From an uncultured beta proteobacterium (lineage in GTDB: Bacteria; Pseudomonadota; Gammaproteobacteria; Burkholderiales; Burkholderiaceae_B), in the NCBI GenBank assembly GCA_903821335.1, contig CAIJKV010000288.1, positions 1 through 43,703 of the forward strand: a stretch of 43,703 bases of DNA, given 5' to 3'. The position numbers were made by a program, and so were the translations under genes. The notes beneath the pieces were generated by a model, which did no database searches, had not been told where the DNA came from, and saw nothing but the letters and a program-made list of their open reading frames with translations. Within the stretch, counting starts at the first letter, position 1, and each line of letters starts with the position of its first letter. Below, piece after piece: positions 28,055-35,921 of the stretch.

Positions 28055-28909
28055 ATGCAGGCGTTGTGGATGTTAGTGGCTTCGGCCATGTTTGCAGTCA
28101 TGGGGTCGTTCGTCAAGCTCGCCACCGAGCATGACGCTTCGCTTCCTCAAATCGTGCTTTTTCGTGGTTTACCCTCTGTGGTGTTGCTGCTCATCTGGGC
28201 GCGTGCAGGCAAGCTCCCGGTCATGCCGACGGCTTGGCGCCCACACCTGTTGCGCAATCTGGCGGGTGTGACCTCGATGTGGCTGGGCTTCTATGCCATT
28301 TCGCATCTTCCACTCGCCACCGCCACCAGTTTGACCTACACGGCGCCACTTTTCATCGCAGGCTGGATCCTCGCCACCGGCGCGACACATCGCGATCCGG
28401 TTTGCATCGCAGCGGTTGCCTTGGGTTTCCTGGGCGTCGTCGGCGTACTGCGCCCGAGCCTGTCAATTGAGCAGCTCTTGCCTGCCTTGATGGGGTTGGC
28501 GGCAGGCTGCCTGGCGGCGATCGCCATGATGCAGATTCGCGCGCTTGGGAAACTGGGCGAGCCAGAATGGCTCACGGTCCTGATTTTTTCAGTTTTTGTC
28601 TGCCTGAGCAGCATGGTCGGCATGCTGGTCGGCAAGTGGGGTCAGGCCGATCTGATTGGCTGGCTGGCCTTGTCGGGTATCGGCGCCACGGGATTATTTG
28701 GTCAACTCGCGTTGACGCGGGCGTTTGGCCTGGGTTCAGCTTTGCTCAGCGCGGCGCTCCAGTACGCCACCATCATTTTTGCAGCACTGATCGGTATCTG
28801 GTTCTGGAACGAACCGCTCGATACCATCGCAATCATTGGCGTGGCCTTGGTGATTTCTGCGGGCCTGCTGTCCATCTGGCGCACCATACAGAAACCCGCC
28901 ACGGGCTAG
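28055..28909 (+). CDS. DMT superfamily permease (EamA family)
   Basis: A 284-residue inner-membrane protein with about ten hydrophobic segments arranged as two EamA repeats. The family exports or exchanges small metabolites. Sequence marks include SFVKLATEH and RNLAGVTSMWLGFYAISHLPLATATSLTYTAPLF in repeat 1, and FGQLALTRAFGLGSALLSAALQYATIIFAALIGIWFWNEP in repeat 2. The substrate is not predictable. There is no clear ribosome site before the ATG at 28055. Its stop codon shares the sequence CTAG with the stop of the convergent Rieske gene. Confidence 0.85.
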   Translation: MQALWMLVASAMFAVMGSFVKLATEHDASLPQIVLFRGLPSVVLLLIWARAGKLPVMPTAWRPHLLRNLAGVTSMWLGFYAISHLPLATATSLTYTAPLFIAGWILATGATHRDPVCIAAVALGFLGVVGVLRPSLSIEQLLPALMGLAAGCLAAIAMMQIRALGKLGEPEWLTVLIFSVFVCLSSMVGMLVGKWGQADLIGWLALSGIGATGLFGQLALTRAFGLGSALLSAALQYATIIFAALIGIWFWNEPLDTIAIIGVALVISAGLLSIWRTIQKPATG

Positions 28910-30054
28910 GCGTTCTCACCCATCATGTTTCGATACCACTCGTGGAAGTGTTGCATGCCATCTTCCATGGGCGACTGGTAGGGGCCGACCTCGCAGGCGC
29001 CGCGTTGCATCAGAGCCAGGCGCCCCGCGTCCATGCGTTCGCCGATCTCATCGTCTTCCACTGCGGTTTCCATATAGGCTTCGCGCTGGGCTTCTACAAA
29101 TTCCCTTTCGAACGAGGCGATTTCCTCAGGGTAGTAGAACTCGACGATGTTGATCGTTTCCTGTGGAGACTTGGGATACAGGGTCGACAGCACCAGCACA
29201 TGCGGATAGAGCTCAATCATGTGGGTGGGAAAATACGTGACCCAGACCGCGCCAAAATCGGGGCTCTTGCCCTGGCGGAATTGCATGAGCTTTTCGTGCC
29301 AGATCTTGTAGGCAGGCGACCCCGGTTGCGATAGGGCATGGTGGACGCCGACGCGCTGCAGACTGTAGCTGTCAGCGAATTCCCAGGCCAGGTCGTCGCA
29401 GGTCACGAAATGGCCAAGGCCAGGGTGAAAGGGCGCGACGTGGTAGTCCTCCAGGTAGACCTCGATGAAGGTTTTCCAGTTGTAATTGCACTGGTGGACT
29501 TCAACGTGGTCGAGCACATAGTCCGAGAAATCAAACTCTGGGCGCTTAAATAGCGCGCCCAGGTCGGCAGCGGGGTCACGCGGGCCTTCGAACAGCAGGC
29601 CGTTGCACGCTTTGAGCGGGAAGCGCTCGAGGTTCAGGCAGGGTTTGTTGTCGAACTGCGGCGCACCCAGTAGCGTGCCCTGCTTGTCGTATGTCCAGCG
29701 GTGCAGGGGGCAGACGATGTTGCCGCCGGTTGCGCCCAGGTTGCCGCGCGTATTGACATGGCCTGCCACGTTGCCGGTTTCACCGCCCAGCATGACAGCC
29801 TGACGATGGCGGCAGACGTTGGACAGCAATTCAATCCCATTGGCGCCACGTACGAGCACGCGCCCGCTGTTTTCATGGGACATACTTTTCCAGTCGCCCG
29901 GTTCCGGGACACACTTCTCGTGTCCCACGTATTGGGGAGACTGTTTAAAAATGCTGGCTTGCTCGCGCTTGAAGCGGGCTTCGTCAAAATAGGCGGTGAC
30001 GGGGAGCTGGGTGCAAGCTGGCGCCAGATGCGCCATCCGACCAATGTCGGTCAT
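28906..30054 (-). CDS. Rieske non-heme iron oxygenase, alpha-subunit type
   Basis: A 382-residue ring-hydroxylating-oxygenase-like protein. The Rieske [2Fe-2S] ligands are C81/H83 and C115/H118; the gap between the pairs is 31 residues, longer than the roughly 15-20 usual for this family. The catalytic domain has the two iron histidines H205 and H210 in LEDYHVAPFHPG, with an acidic third ligand expected later in the chain. The family includes aromatic-ring dioxygenases and also choline/betaine-type monooxygenases; the overall length is closer to the latter, but the substrate is unknown. No reductase, ferredoxin or beta subunit lies beside it. The ATG at 30054 has an AGAGGG ribosome site. Confidence 0.87.
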   Translation of the reverse strand: MTDIGRMAHLAPACTQLPVTAYFDEARFKREQASIFKQSPQYVGHEKCVPEPGDWKSMSHENSGRVLVRGANGIELLSNVCRHRQAVMLGGETGNVAGHVNTRGNLGATGGNIVCPLHRWTYDKQGTLLGAPQFDNKPCLNLERFPLKACNGLLFEGPRDPAADLGALFKRPEFDFSDYVLDHVEVHQCNYNWKTFIEVYLEDYHVAPFHPGLGHFVTCDDLAWEFADSYSLQRVGVHHALSQPGSPAYKIWHEKLMQFRQGKSPDFGAVWVTYFPTHMIELYPHVLVLSTLYPKSPQETINIVEFYYPEEIASFEREFVEAQREAYMETAVEDDEIGERMDAGRLALMQRGACEVGPYQSPMEDGMQHFHEWYRNMMGENA

Positions 30055-30072
30055 GATGCCCTCTGCACATAT

Positions 30073-30104
30073 AAAAAAGCCAGAACGGGCTGGGCCGTGC
30101 TGGC
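30073..30104 (-). terminator. Terminator hairpin in the leader of the Rieske oxygenase gene
   Basis: On the minus strand GCCAG-C-ACGG pairs with CCGT-T-CTGGC (30104-30079) around a 6-nt loop, with one mismatch. It is followed by six T's (30078-30073). The T-run ends 18 nt before the Rieske start codon. It must therefore either end an incoming minus-strand transcript or act as an attenuator of the Rieske gene. Because the xseB gene on the other strand starts only about 120 bp away, no minus-strand gene is visible upstream whose transcript it could end. Confidence 0.65.
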
Positions 30105-30225
30105 GCGACTAAAAATCGGATTAGCCAACCACTGTTGTCAGCGCCTGAATTGTACCCCAACGCCCGACCCGGGCACGATCTCGTACAATCCAAGGTTACA
30201 AACCCATGACCCGTCGGAGTTTCGC

Positions 30226-30495
30226 TTGACGACTACCCAAGATATGCCATCGCCTGAAGAGGATTCCACTCTGCCTCAGGATTTTGAGACCGCCCTGAGC
30301 GAGCTCGAGGCGCTTGTCGTCACGATGGAATCGGGTTCGCTCGCACTCGAACAGTCGCTGGCCGCCTATCGGCGCGGGGTCGCGTTGACACGCATTTGCC
30401 AACAACGGCTGGCGCAGGCCGAGCAGCAGGTGAAAGTGCTTGAGGCGGGTGTGTTGCGCCCCTTCGAAGGGCGTGATGAGCAAGTGACCGAATAA
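30226..30495 (+). CDS. xseB: Exodeoxyribonuclease VII small subunit
   Basis: XseB (89 residues) binds the large subunit XseA to form exonuclease VII, which degrades single-stranded DNA into oligonucleotides. The core DFETALSELEALVVTMESGSLALEQSLAAYRRGVALTRICQQRLAQAEQQVKVL matches the family coiled hairpin. The open frame extends far upstream. A GGAG 6 nt before the TTG at 30226 supports that codon as start; the ATG at 30244 is the alternative. Its TAA stop overlaps the ispA ATG (TAATG), so the two are coupled. xseA is not in the window. Confidence 0.9.
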   Translation: MTTTQDMPSPEEDSTLPQDFETALSELEALVVTMESGSLALEQSLAAYRRGVALTRICQQRLAQAEQQVKVLEAGVLRPFEGRDEQVTE

Positions 30496-31400
30496 TGGTG
30501 TCGTCTGTTGAACTTTCTGGCTGGCTGCAAGCGCACGCGCAACGTGTTGAAGGGGTGCTTGACAGGTTGTTGCCCCCCGCCGACATGAGTCCCGTACGGC
30601 TGCATGAGGCCATGCGCTACGCCACGCTTGGTGGCGGCAAGCGTGTGCGTGCGGCGCTTGTATACGCTGCCGGCCACGCCTGCTCGGGTAGTCGCCGGGA
30701 CAACGTTGAGCAGGCCCTGGACCTGGCTGCCGCCTCGGTAGAACTTGTGCACGCTTATTCCCTGGTCCATGATGACTTGCCTTGCATGGATGACGACTCC
30801 TTGCGGCGTGGCAAGCCCACCCTTCATGTCAAGTATGACGAGGCCACTGCGTTGCTGGCCGGTGATGCCTTGCAGCCGCTGGCCTTTGACTGGTTGTCGC
30901 GAATGCCTGTTGACCCCGGGCAGGTTGTCGAGTCTACGCGGCTTCTGGCGCGCGCGGCAGGCAGCCTGGGCATGGCGGGCGGTCAGGCAATCGACCTGGC
31001 CAGTGTTGGCAAGACCCTGACACGCGAAGAACTGCAGCGCATGCATACGCTCAAGACCGGCGCACTGCTCTCGGCCAGTGTGGCACTTGGCGGCATCGCC
31101 GCGGCGGCCAGTGCCACCGAGCGCCAGGCGCTCGAGGCCTACGGTCATGCGATGGGGCTGGCTTTTCAGGTGGTGGACGACGTGCTGGATGTGACGGCAG
31201 ACACCGTGAAACTGGGCAAGACCGCAGGCAAGGATGCCGCATCGAACAAGCCGACCTATGTCGCGCTGATGGGGCTGTCGCAGGCCCAGGCATTTGCCGG
31301 GGAATTGCACCAGTTTGCACTGGATGCCGTGGCGCCTTTGGGCGATTCTGGGCGGCTGCTGGCTGGTATGGCAGACTTTATCGTTTTGCGCGACCACTGA
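30495..31400 (+). CDS. ispA: Farnesyl diphosphate synthase
   Basis: IspA (301 residues) condenses isopentenyl diphosphate with dimethylallyl and geranyl diphosphates to make farnesyl diphosphate, the precursor of undecaprenyl phosphate and quinone tails. The first aspartate-rich motif is HDDLPCMDDDSLRRGKPT (92-109) and the second is FQVVDDVLDVT, with the GKTAGKDAASNKPTYV segment after it. It sits between xseB and dxs, the usual proteobacterial arrangement that links the MEP pathway entry enzyme with its product's elongation. Confidence 0.95.
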   Translation: MVSSVELSGWLQAHAQRVEGVLDRLLPPADMSPVRLHEAMRYATLGGGKRVRAALVYAAGHACSGSRRDNVEQALDLAAASVELVHAYSLVHDDLPCMDDDSLRRGKPTLHVKYDEATALLAGDALQPLAFDWLSRMPVDPGQVVESTRLLARAAGSLGMAGGQAIDLASVGKTLTREELQRMHTLKTGALLSASVALGGIAAAASATERQALEAYGHAMGLAFQVVDDVLDVTADTVKLGKTAGKDAASNKPTYVALMGLSQAQAFAGELHQFALDAVAPLGDSGRLLAGMADFIVLRDH

Positions 31401-31445
31401 TCGCAACCTTTTGCTGCGTATTGATTACTTTTTTTGTTTCCCGTT

Positions 31446-33317
31446 ATGTCGACTGAACTTCTTGATCGTATTCACACCCCGGCAGACTTAAAGTCGCTGG
31501 ATCGCCGCGAACTTAAACAAGTCGCCGCAGAATTGCGCGAGTTCGTGCTGCAATCCGTTTCGCGCACCGGAGGACACCTGTCGTCCAACCTGGGTACGGT
31601 TGAATTGACGGTTGCCTTGCACTATGTTTACGACACGCCACATGACCGCATCATCTGGGACGTGGGTCATCAGTCCTATCCACACAAAATCCTGACAGGT
31701 CGGCGAGCCGGGATGGCCAGGTTGCGCCAGGCAGGCGGGGTCTCGGGCTTTCCCAAGCGCAGCGAATCCGAATACGACGCGTTTGGCACCGCGCACTCCT
31801 CGACATCGATTTCGGCGGCGCTCGGTATGGCGGTGGCATCGCGCAATGCGGGCGTCGCGCGTCAGCATATCGCGGTGATCGGCGACGGTTCGATGACCGC
31901 AGGGTTGGTGTTTGAGGCGATGAACAACGCCGGCGTCACACCTGATATCAATTTGCTGGTCATTCTCAACGACAATGACATGTCGATATCGCCCCCGGTC
32001 GGGGCGTTGAACCGATACCTCGCCCGACTCATGTCTGGTCAGTTCTATGCTGCGGCCAAGGACGTGGGTCGCGCCGTGCTCAGGCATGTGCCCCCGGCGC
32101 TTGAGCTTGCGCGACGCTTTGAAGAACATGCCAAGGGCATGGTGACCCCCGCAACGCTATTTGAGGAAATGGGGTTCAACTATGTCGGGCCGATCGATGG
32201 TCACGACCTCGACGCGCTGATCCCCATGCTGCAGAACATGCGTGCGCTCAAGGGCCCGCAATTCCTGCATGTCGTGACCCGCAAGGGGCAGGGTTACAAA
32301 CTGGCAGAGGCCGATCCTGTCCTGTATCACGGCCCAGGAAAATTTGACCCGGCGGTGGGCATCCAGAAGTCTCCAGCCCCTCCAAAAATGACCTTTACCC
32401 AAGTGTTTGGCAGCTGGTTGTGCGACATGGCCGATCACGATCCGCGCCTGATCGGCATTACGCCGGCCATGCGCGAGGGCAGTGGCATGGTTGAGTTCGA
32501 ACGCCGCTTTCCCATGCGTTATTTCGATGTGGGCATCGCCGAGCAACACGCCGTGACGTTTGCCGCCGGGCTTGCCTGCGAAGGCCAGAAGCCTGTCGTG
32601 GCAATTTACTCGACGTTTTTGCAACGTGCGTATGACCAGTTGATTCATGACGTGGCGCTGCAGGACCTGGATGTCTTGTTCGCGCTTGATCGTGCCGGGT
32701 TGGTGGGTGCCGACGGCGCCACGCATGCCGGGAATTACGATATTTCTTTTCTGCGTTGCATTCCGAATATGGTCGTCGCGACCCCTTCGGATGAAAATGA
32801 AGCGCGCCTGCTGCTGTCGACCTGTTACCAGCATGCTGGTCCTGCCTCGGTCAGGTACCCGCGTGGAGCAGGGTGTGGCGCCGAGATGACGGCAAGGCTC
32901 GATGTTGTCCCAGTCGGTCGCGGCATCATTCGCAGGCGCGGGGTGGGGATCGCCTTGCTGGTATTTGGCACCTTGCTGCCTGCCGCGCGTGTTGTGGCCG
33001 ATGCACTCGACCTGACGCTGGTCGACATGCGCTTTGTCAAGCCGATTGATGTTGAGCTTGTTTTGGAAATGGCTGCTGGCCATGGCGCGCTCGTCACGGT
33101 AGAAGAGGGTGCGGTCATGGGGGGAGCTGGCAGTGCGGTAGCAGAAACGCTGGCCGCCGCCGGCGTGGAGTCGCGGTTGCTTGAGCTTGGGTTACCTGAT
33201 CGTTTTATCGACCATGGCGACCAGGCCGCACTGCTGGCCAGTGTGGGTCTGGATGCGGCAGGTATTGAGCGTTCGGTACGTGCCAGGTTCTCTGATTTGC
33301 TTGGTGTTGTGGCCTGA
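31446..33317 (+). CDS. dxs: 1-deoxy-D-xylulose-5-phosphate synthase
   Basis: Dxs (623 residues) makes 1-deoxyxylulose 5-phosphate from pyruvate and glyceraldehyde 3-phosphate with thiamine diphosphate, the first MEP-pathway step. It has [23 protein letters not shown], the ThDP motif [18 protein letters not shown], and the catalytic glutamate in [16 protein letters not shown] transketolase C-terminal domain completes the chain. A TTG at 31434 is in frame, but the ATG at 31446 begins the usual N-terminus ([15 protein letters not shown]). No strong ribosome site is visible. It follows ispA by 45 nt. Confidence 0.96.
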   Translation: MSTELLDRIHTPADLKSLDRRELKQVAAELREFVLQSVSRTGGHLSSNLGTVELTVALHYVYDTPHDRIIWDVGHQSYPHKILTGRRAGMARLRQAGGVSGFPKRSESEYDAFGTAHSSTSISAALGMAVASRNAGVARQHIAVIGDGSMTAGLVFEAMNNAGVTPDINLLVILNDNDMSISPPVGALNRYLARLMSGQFYAAAKDVGRAVLRHVPPALELARRFEEHAKGMVTPATLFEEMGFNYVGPIDGHDLDALIPMLQNMRALKGPQFLHVVTRKGQGYKLAEADPVLYHGPGKFDPAVGIQKSPAPPKMTFTQVFGSWLCDMADHDPRLIGITPAMREGSGMVEFERRFPMRYFDVGIAEQHAVTFAAGLACEGQKPVVAIYSTFLQRAYDQLIHDVALQDLDVLFALDRAGLVGADGATHAGNYDISFLRCIPNMVVATPSDENEARLLLSTCYQHAGPASVRYPRGAGCGAEMTARLDVVPVGRGIIRRRGVGIALLVFGTLLPAARVVADALDLTLVDMRFVKPIDVELVLEMAAGHGALVTVEEGAVMGGAGSAVAETLAAAGVESRLLELGLPDRFIDHGDQAALLASVGLDAAGIERSVRARFSDLLGVVA

Positions 33318-33475
33318 GCTGCACGCAGCGCTTGCATTCTGCGGCTAAATGCGCGAAACTGATAGGCTTTCTTGCTCGACCATGGTGCTTTTCGGCAATC
33401 AGACCGGAAATTATCCTGGCGGGCTGCCCCCGGCAGGGGTTGCAGTGCATGGTTCAGGTTGTACGGTTACTGTAT

Positions 33476-33510
33476 TTTGCTAACCGCATTTGCTAACAGC
33501 ATTTGTTAAC
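33476..33510 (+). repeat. Three 13-nt direct repeats in the rpsF leader
   Basis: TTTGCTAAC, TTTGCTAAC and TTTGTTAAC begin at 33476, 33489 and 33502, exactly 13 nt apart, within a unit GCATTTGCTAACM. They lie 58-92 nt before rpsF. The rest of the 250-bp gap (33318-33567) holds no gene. I could not fix a convincing promoter, nor confirm the S6:S18-binding RNA element known before rpsF in many bacteria. Confidence 0.7.
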
Positions 33511-33567
33511 CACAGTTAAGCCGCATGCATGTAAACCCGACGCCGGATATCCTCAGGAGTACTAAGT

Positions 33568-33942
33568 ATGCGAAATTACGAAGTCGTTTTCATTGTCCAT
33601 CCGGACCAGAGCGAGCAAGTTCCCGCAATGGTTGAACGCTACCAGGCTCTGGTAACGGCTCAGGGTGGCAAGATTCATCGCCTCGAAGACTGGGGTCGCC
33701 GTCAACTGGCTTACCCTATCCAGAAACTCGTCAAGGCTCACTACGTCTGCTTCAATATTGAATGCGGACAGGCGACCCTCGACGAACTCGAACACTCGTT
33801 CCGCTATAACGATGCCGTCCTGCGTCACATTGTGATCAAGACCAAAACCGCCGAAACCGCGCCATCGATCATGATGAAGCAAGTTGAACGCGACGAGGCC
33901 CGCAAGGCAACGGCCGAGACACAGCCAGGCGACGCTGAGTAA
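33568..33942 (+). CDS. rpsF: 30S ribosomal protein S6
   Basis: S6 (124 residues) is a 30S platform protein that binds 16S rRNA together with S18. The sequence [25 protein letters not shown], the [23 protein letters not shown] core and [14 protein letters not shown] are typical; the acidic, Lys-containing tail is slightly extended. AGGAG precedes the ATG by 9 nt. It is the first gene of the rpsF-priB-rpsR-rplI cluster, a common proteobacterial order. Confidence 0.97.
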   Translation: MRNYEVVFIVHPDQSEQVPAMVERYQALVTAQGGKIHRLEDWGRRQLAYPIQKLVKAHYVCFNIECGQATLDELEHSFRYNDAVLRHIVIKTKTAETAPSIMMKQVERDEARKATAETQPGDAE

Positions 33943-33955
33943 TCCCGGGCCTGCC

Positions 33956-34246
33956 GTGAACCGGCTCGAAGTCACAGGTCAGGTTTTTGAGCTCTCCGCA
34001 CTCCGTTACACACCGTCCGGGGTACCAGTTCTCGAATTCCTACTGTCACACGAGTCAGAGGTCACAGAAGCAGGCCAGCCTCGGCGGGTGGCGTTAATGC
34101 TTCCCGTCGTCGCAATGGGTGATCTGGCTCAGATGGCAGTCACGATGAAGTTAGGTGGTTCGGTGCGGATTCAGGGATTTCTGGCCCCGCTTCGAAAAGA
34201 TTCCCCCAGATTCAAGCTGCATGCGCAGCTTATTCAACAAATTTGA
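33956..34246 (+). CDS. priB: Primosomal replication protein N (PriB)
   Basis: PriB (96 residues) is a small single-strand-binding OB-fold protein that, with PriA, restarts stalled replication forks. The sequence begins NRLEVTGQVFELSALRYTPSGVPVLEFLLSHES and includes VAMGDLAQMAV and GFLAPLRKDSPRFKLHAQLIQQI. The GTG at 33956, 13 nt after the rpsF stop, fits the family start; the open frame itself begins inside rpsF. Its position between rpsF and rpsR is diagnostic. Confidence 0.95.
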   Translation: MNRLEVTGQVFELSALRYTPSGVPVLEFLLSHESEVTEAGQPRRVALMLPVVAMGDLAQMAVTMKLGGSVRIQGFLAPLRKDSPRFKLHAQLIQQI

Positions 34247-34258
34247 ACAAGGCATATC

Positions 34259-34531
34259 ATGGCTTTCTTCGGTAAACGTAAAGAAAAAAAGAAATTCACG
34301 CAACAAAACCCGCTGTTCAAGCGTCGCAAATTTTGCCGCTTCAGCGCAGCCAATGTTGATCAGATTGATTACAAAGATCTCGACACATTACGTGATTTCA
34401 TTCAGGAAAACGGCAAGATCATTCCAGCCCGCCTGACCGGTACCAAAGCGCACTACCAGCGCCAGCTCGACACTGCCATCAAGCGTGCACGCTTCCTGGC
34501 ACTGTTGCCCTTCACTGACAACCACAACTGA
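34259..34531 (+). CDS. rpsR: 30S ribosomal protein S18
   Basis: S18 (90 residues) pairs with S6 on the 30S platform. It shows the conserved [65 protein letters not shown]. The ATG is preceded by AAGG and lies 12 nt after priB. Confidence 0.97.
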   Translation: MAFFGKRKEKKKFTQQNPLFKRRKFCRFSAANVDQIDYKDLDTLRDFIQENGKIIPARLTGTKAHYQRQLDTAIKRARFLALLPFTDNHN

Positions 34532-34543
34532 TCCGGGGCTAAC

Positions 34544-34999
34544 ATGCAAATTATCCTGCTCGAAAAAGTCGTTAACGTCGGCAATCTCGGTGAAGTCGTT
34601 CGCGTGCGTGATGGCTACGCCCGTAACTTCCTGATTCCCCAGAAAAAAGCCCGTCGCGCCACTGAAACTGCCCTCAAAGAGTTCGAAGCCCGTCGCGCCG
34701 AACTGGAAAAAATCCAGGCTGAAAAGCTGGCTGCCTCGCAAGCCCTGGGCGAACGCCTTGAGGCCTATGCGCTGTCAATCAAGCAGAAAGCTGGTGTGGA
34801 TGGCCGTCTGTTTGGTTCAGTCACCAACATGGACATCGCCATTGCCCTGATCGCTGCTGGCTTTGCTGGCATCGAAAAAGCGCAGATCCGCTTGCCTGAA
34901 GGCCCTTTGAAGGCCGTCGGCGAGTTCCCCGTCCAAGTTGCCTTGCACCCTGACGTGGTAAGCAGCATCACTGTTGTTGTGACCGGCGATCTGGTCTAA
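34544..34999 (+). CDS. rplI: 50S ribosomal protein L9
   Basis: L9 (151 residues) has the N-terminal rRNA-binding domain ([36 protein letters not shown]), a long linking helix and a C-terminal domain ending [17 protein letters not shown]. It stabilises the L1 stalk region and reading-frame fidelity. It follows rpsR by 12 nt and is the last gene before the terminator at 35019-35048. Confidence 0.97.
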   Translation: MQIILLEKVVNVGNLGEVVRVRDGYARNFLIPQKKARRATETALKEFEARRAELEKIQAEKLAASQALGERLEAYALSIKQKAGVDGRLFGSVTNMDIAIALIAAGFAGIEKAQIRLPEGPLKAVGEFPVQVALHPDVVSSITVVVTGDLV

Positions 35000-35018
35000 T
35001 ACTTCAGTGGTTATGTAT

Positions 35019-35048
35019 GCAAAAAGCCGGCTGTTGCCGGCTTTTTGC
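35019..35048 (+). terminator. Rho-independent terminator after rplI
   Basis: A perfect 13-bp inverted repeat, GCAAAAAGCCGGC and its complement GCCGGCTTTTTGC, surrounds the loop TGTT. The second arm carries the T5 run. It begins 19 nt after the rplI stop and closes the ribosomal-protein operon. Confidence 0.9.
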
Positions 35049-35086
35049 TTCTGAGTACGCTGGTTTTTGCCCACGCTGTTGCCTCC

Positions 35087-35914
35087 ATGACAGATTCAGA
35101 TTTAGATTCTCCGTTTCAACAAGCACTCAGCGCCTGGCTGCTCAAGCATCAGGGCGAACCCGCCGGCGTGCAGATACTTGACATTGCAGGCCGTCGCATC
35201 GTGATCAAGCGTCGGCGTGACACACTCAAAACCCGACTGATCTATTGCCTGCGATACCTGCGGTCGTCAACACTGGCTTGGTTGTGCCTGCTGACTCTCG
35301 GTGAACTGCCTTCGGCCCGGGTCTTGTTGCGTAACGGTCTGGATGACGAAGCCCAACGCCTGGTTCAACTGCGCGTGGCGGGTTGCAGGGTTCCATTGAT
35401 CCTGCGTCATGCGCCAGGTGTGTTGGTGCTTGAGTACGTGGGGCAGGACATGCCCTACCTGCTGCGCACCGCGTTGCAGGAGAACCGCCTGGACCTGGTG
35501 GCGAAGGTCGCCAGAGATCTGGCAGTCTTCCATCAGGCTGGTTTCGTGCATGGGGGCGCACAGTTGCGCAATGTCATGTCGGAAAACGGTGTCCTGACAC
35601 GTATCGATTTCGAAGAAAACATTGGTGAGGCGCTTTCACATCCCGTTGGCCAAGCCTACGATGTCTATCAGATGATATCGTCAATGGCTGGATTACGTGG
35701 CCACGAATTCAGTCCTCACGATCGCCAGGCACTGTGCGACCGACTGATGTCGGCCTATCTGCAGGCCAATCCAGACCCGCTGGTTGCCCGTGAACTCAGT
35801 CGGATGGCCAGGCCGCTTGGCCTGTTGCACCAATCCCTTGGGTGGCTGTTAAAAAGGCTTCCTGGCCGGGATGTACAGGGGTTTGTACACGTGGCGAATA
35901 CCTTCCGGTTATGA
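35087..35914 (+). CDS. Protein-kinase-fold protein (Kdo/BUD32-like), function unknown
   Basis: A 275-residue protein with the outline of a small protein-kinase fold. A Lys-containing strand is at 38-42 (IVIKRRR), a helix-C glutamate candidate is E88, and VLVLEYVGQDMPYLL suggests a hinge. Then come HGGAQLRN (155-162) in the catalytic-loop position and IDFEEN (173-178) in the DFG position. The catalytic-loop Asp of typical kinases (HxD or HGD) is replaced by Gly, so activity is uncertain. Relatives phosphorylate lipopolysaccharide sugars or belong to the BUD32 type. The open frame begins at 35045 inside the rplI terminator, so the ATG at 35087 is chosen; there is no clear ribosome site. It precedes dnaB by 7 nt. 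Confidence 0.75.
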   Translation: MTDSDLDSPFQQALSAWLLKHQGEPAGVQILDIAGRRIVIKRRRDTLKTRLIYCLRYLRSSTLAWLCLLTLGELPSARVLLRNGLDDEAQRLVQLRVAGCRVPLILRHAPGVLVLEYVGQDMPYLLRTALQENRLDLVAKVARDLAVFHQAGFVHGGAQLRNVMSENGVLTRIDFEENIGEALSHPVGQAYDVYQMISSMAGLRGHEFSPHDRQALCDRLMSAYLQANPDPLVARELSRMARPLGLLHQSLGWLLKRLPGRDVQGFVHVANTFRL

Positions 35915-35921
35915 TTCCGGT

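Noticed and set aside
30178-30190. TACAAT box as a promoter for xseB
   Set aside because: The box is good but no -35 hexamer could be seen 16-18 nt upstream.
29701-30225. Upstream extension of the xseB frame
   Set aside because: It would overlap the Rieske gene on the opposite strand and adds residues absent from XseB; a ribosome site supports the TTG at 30226.
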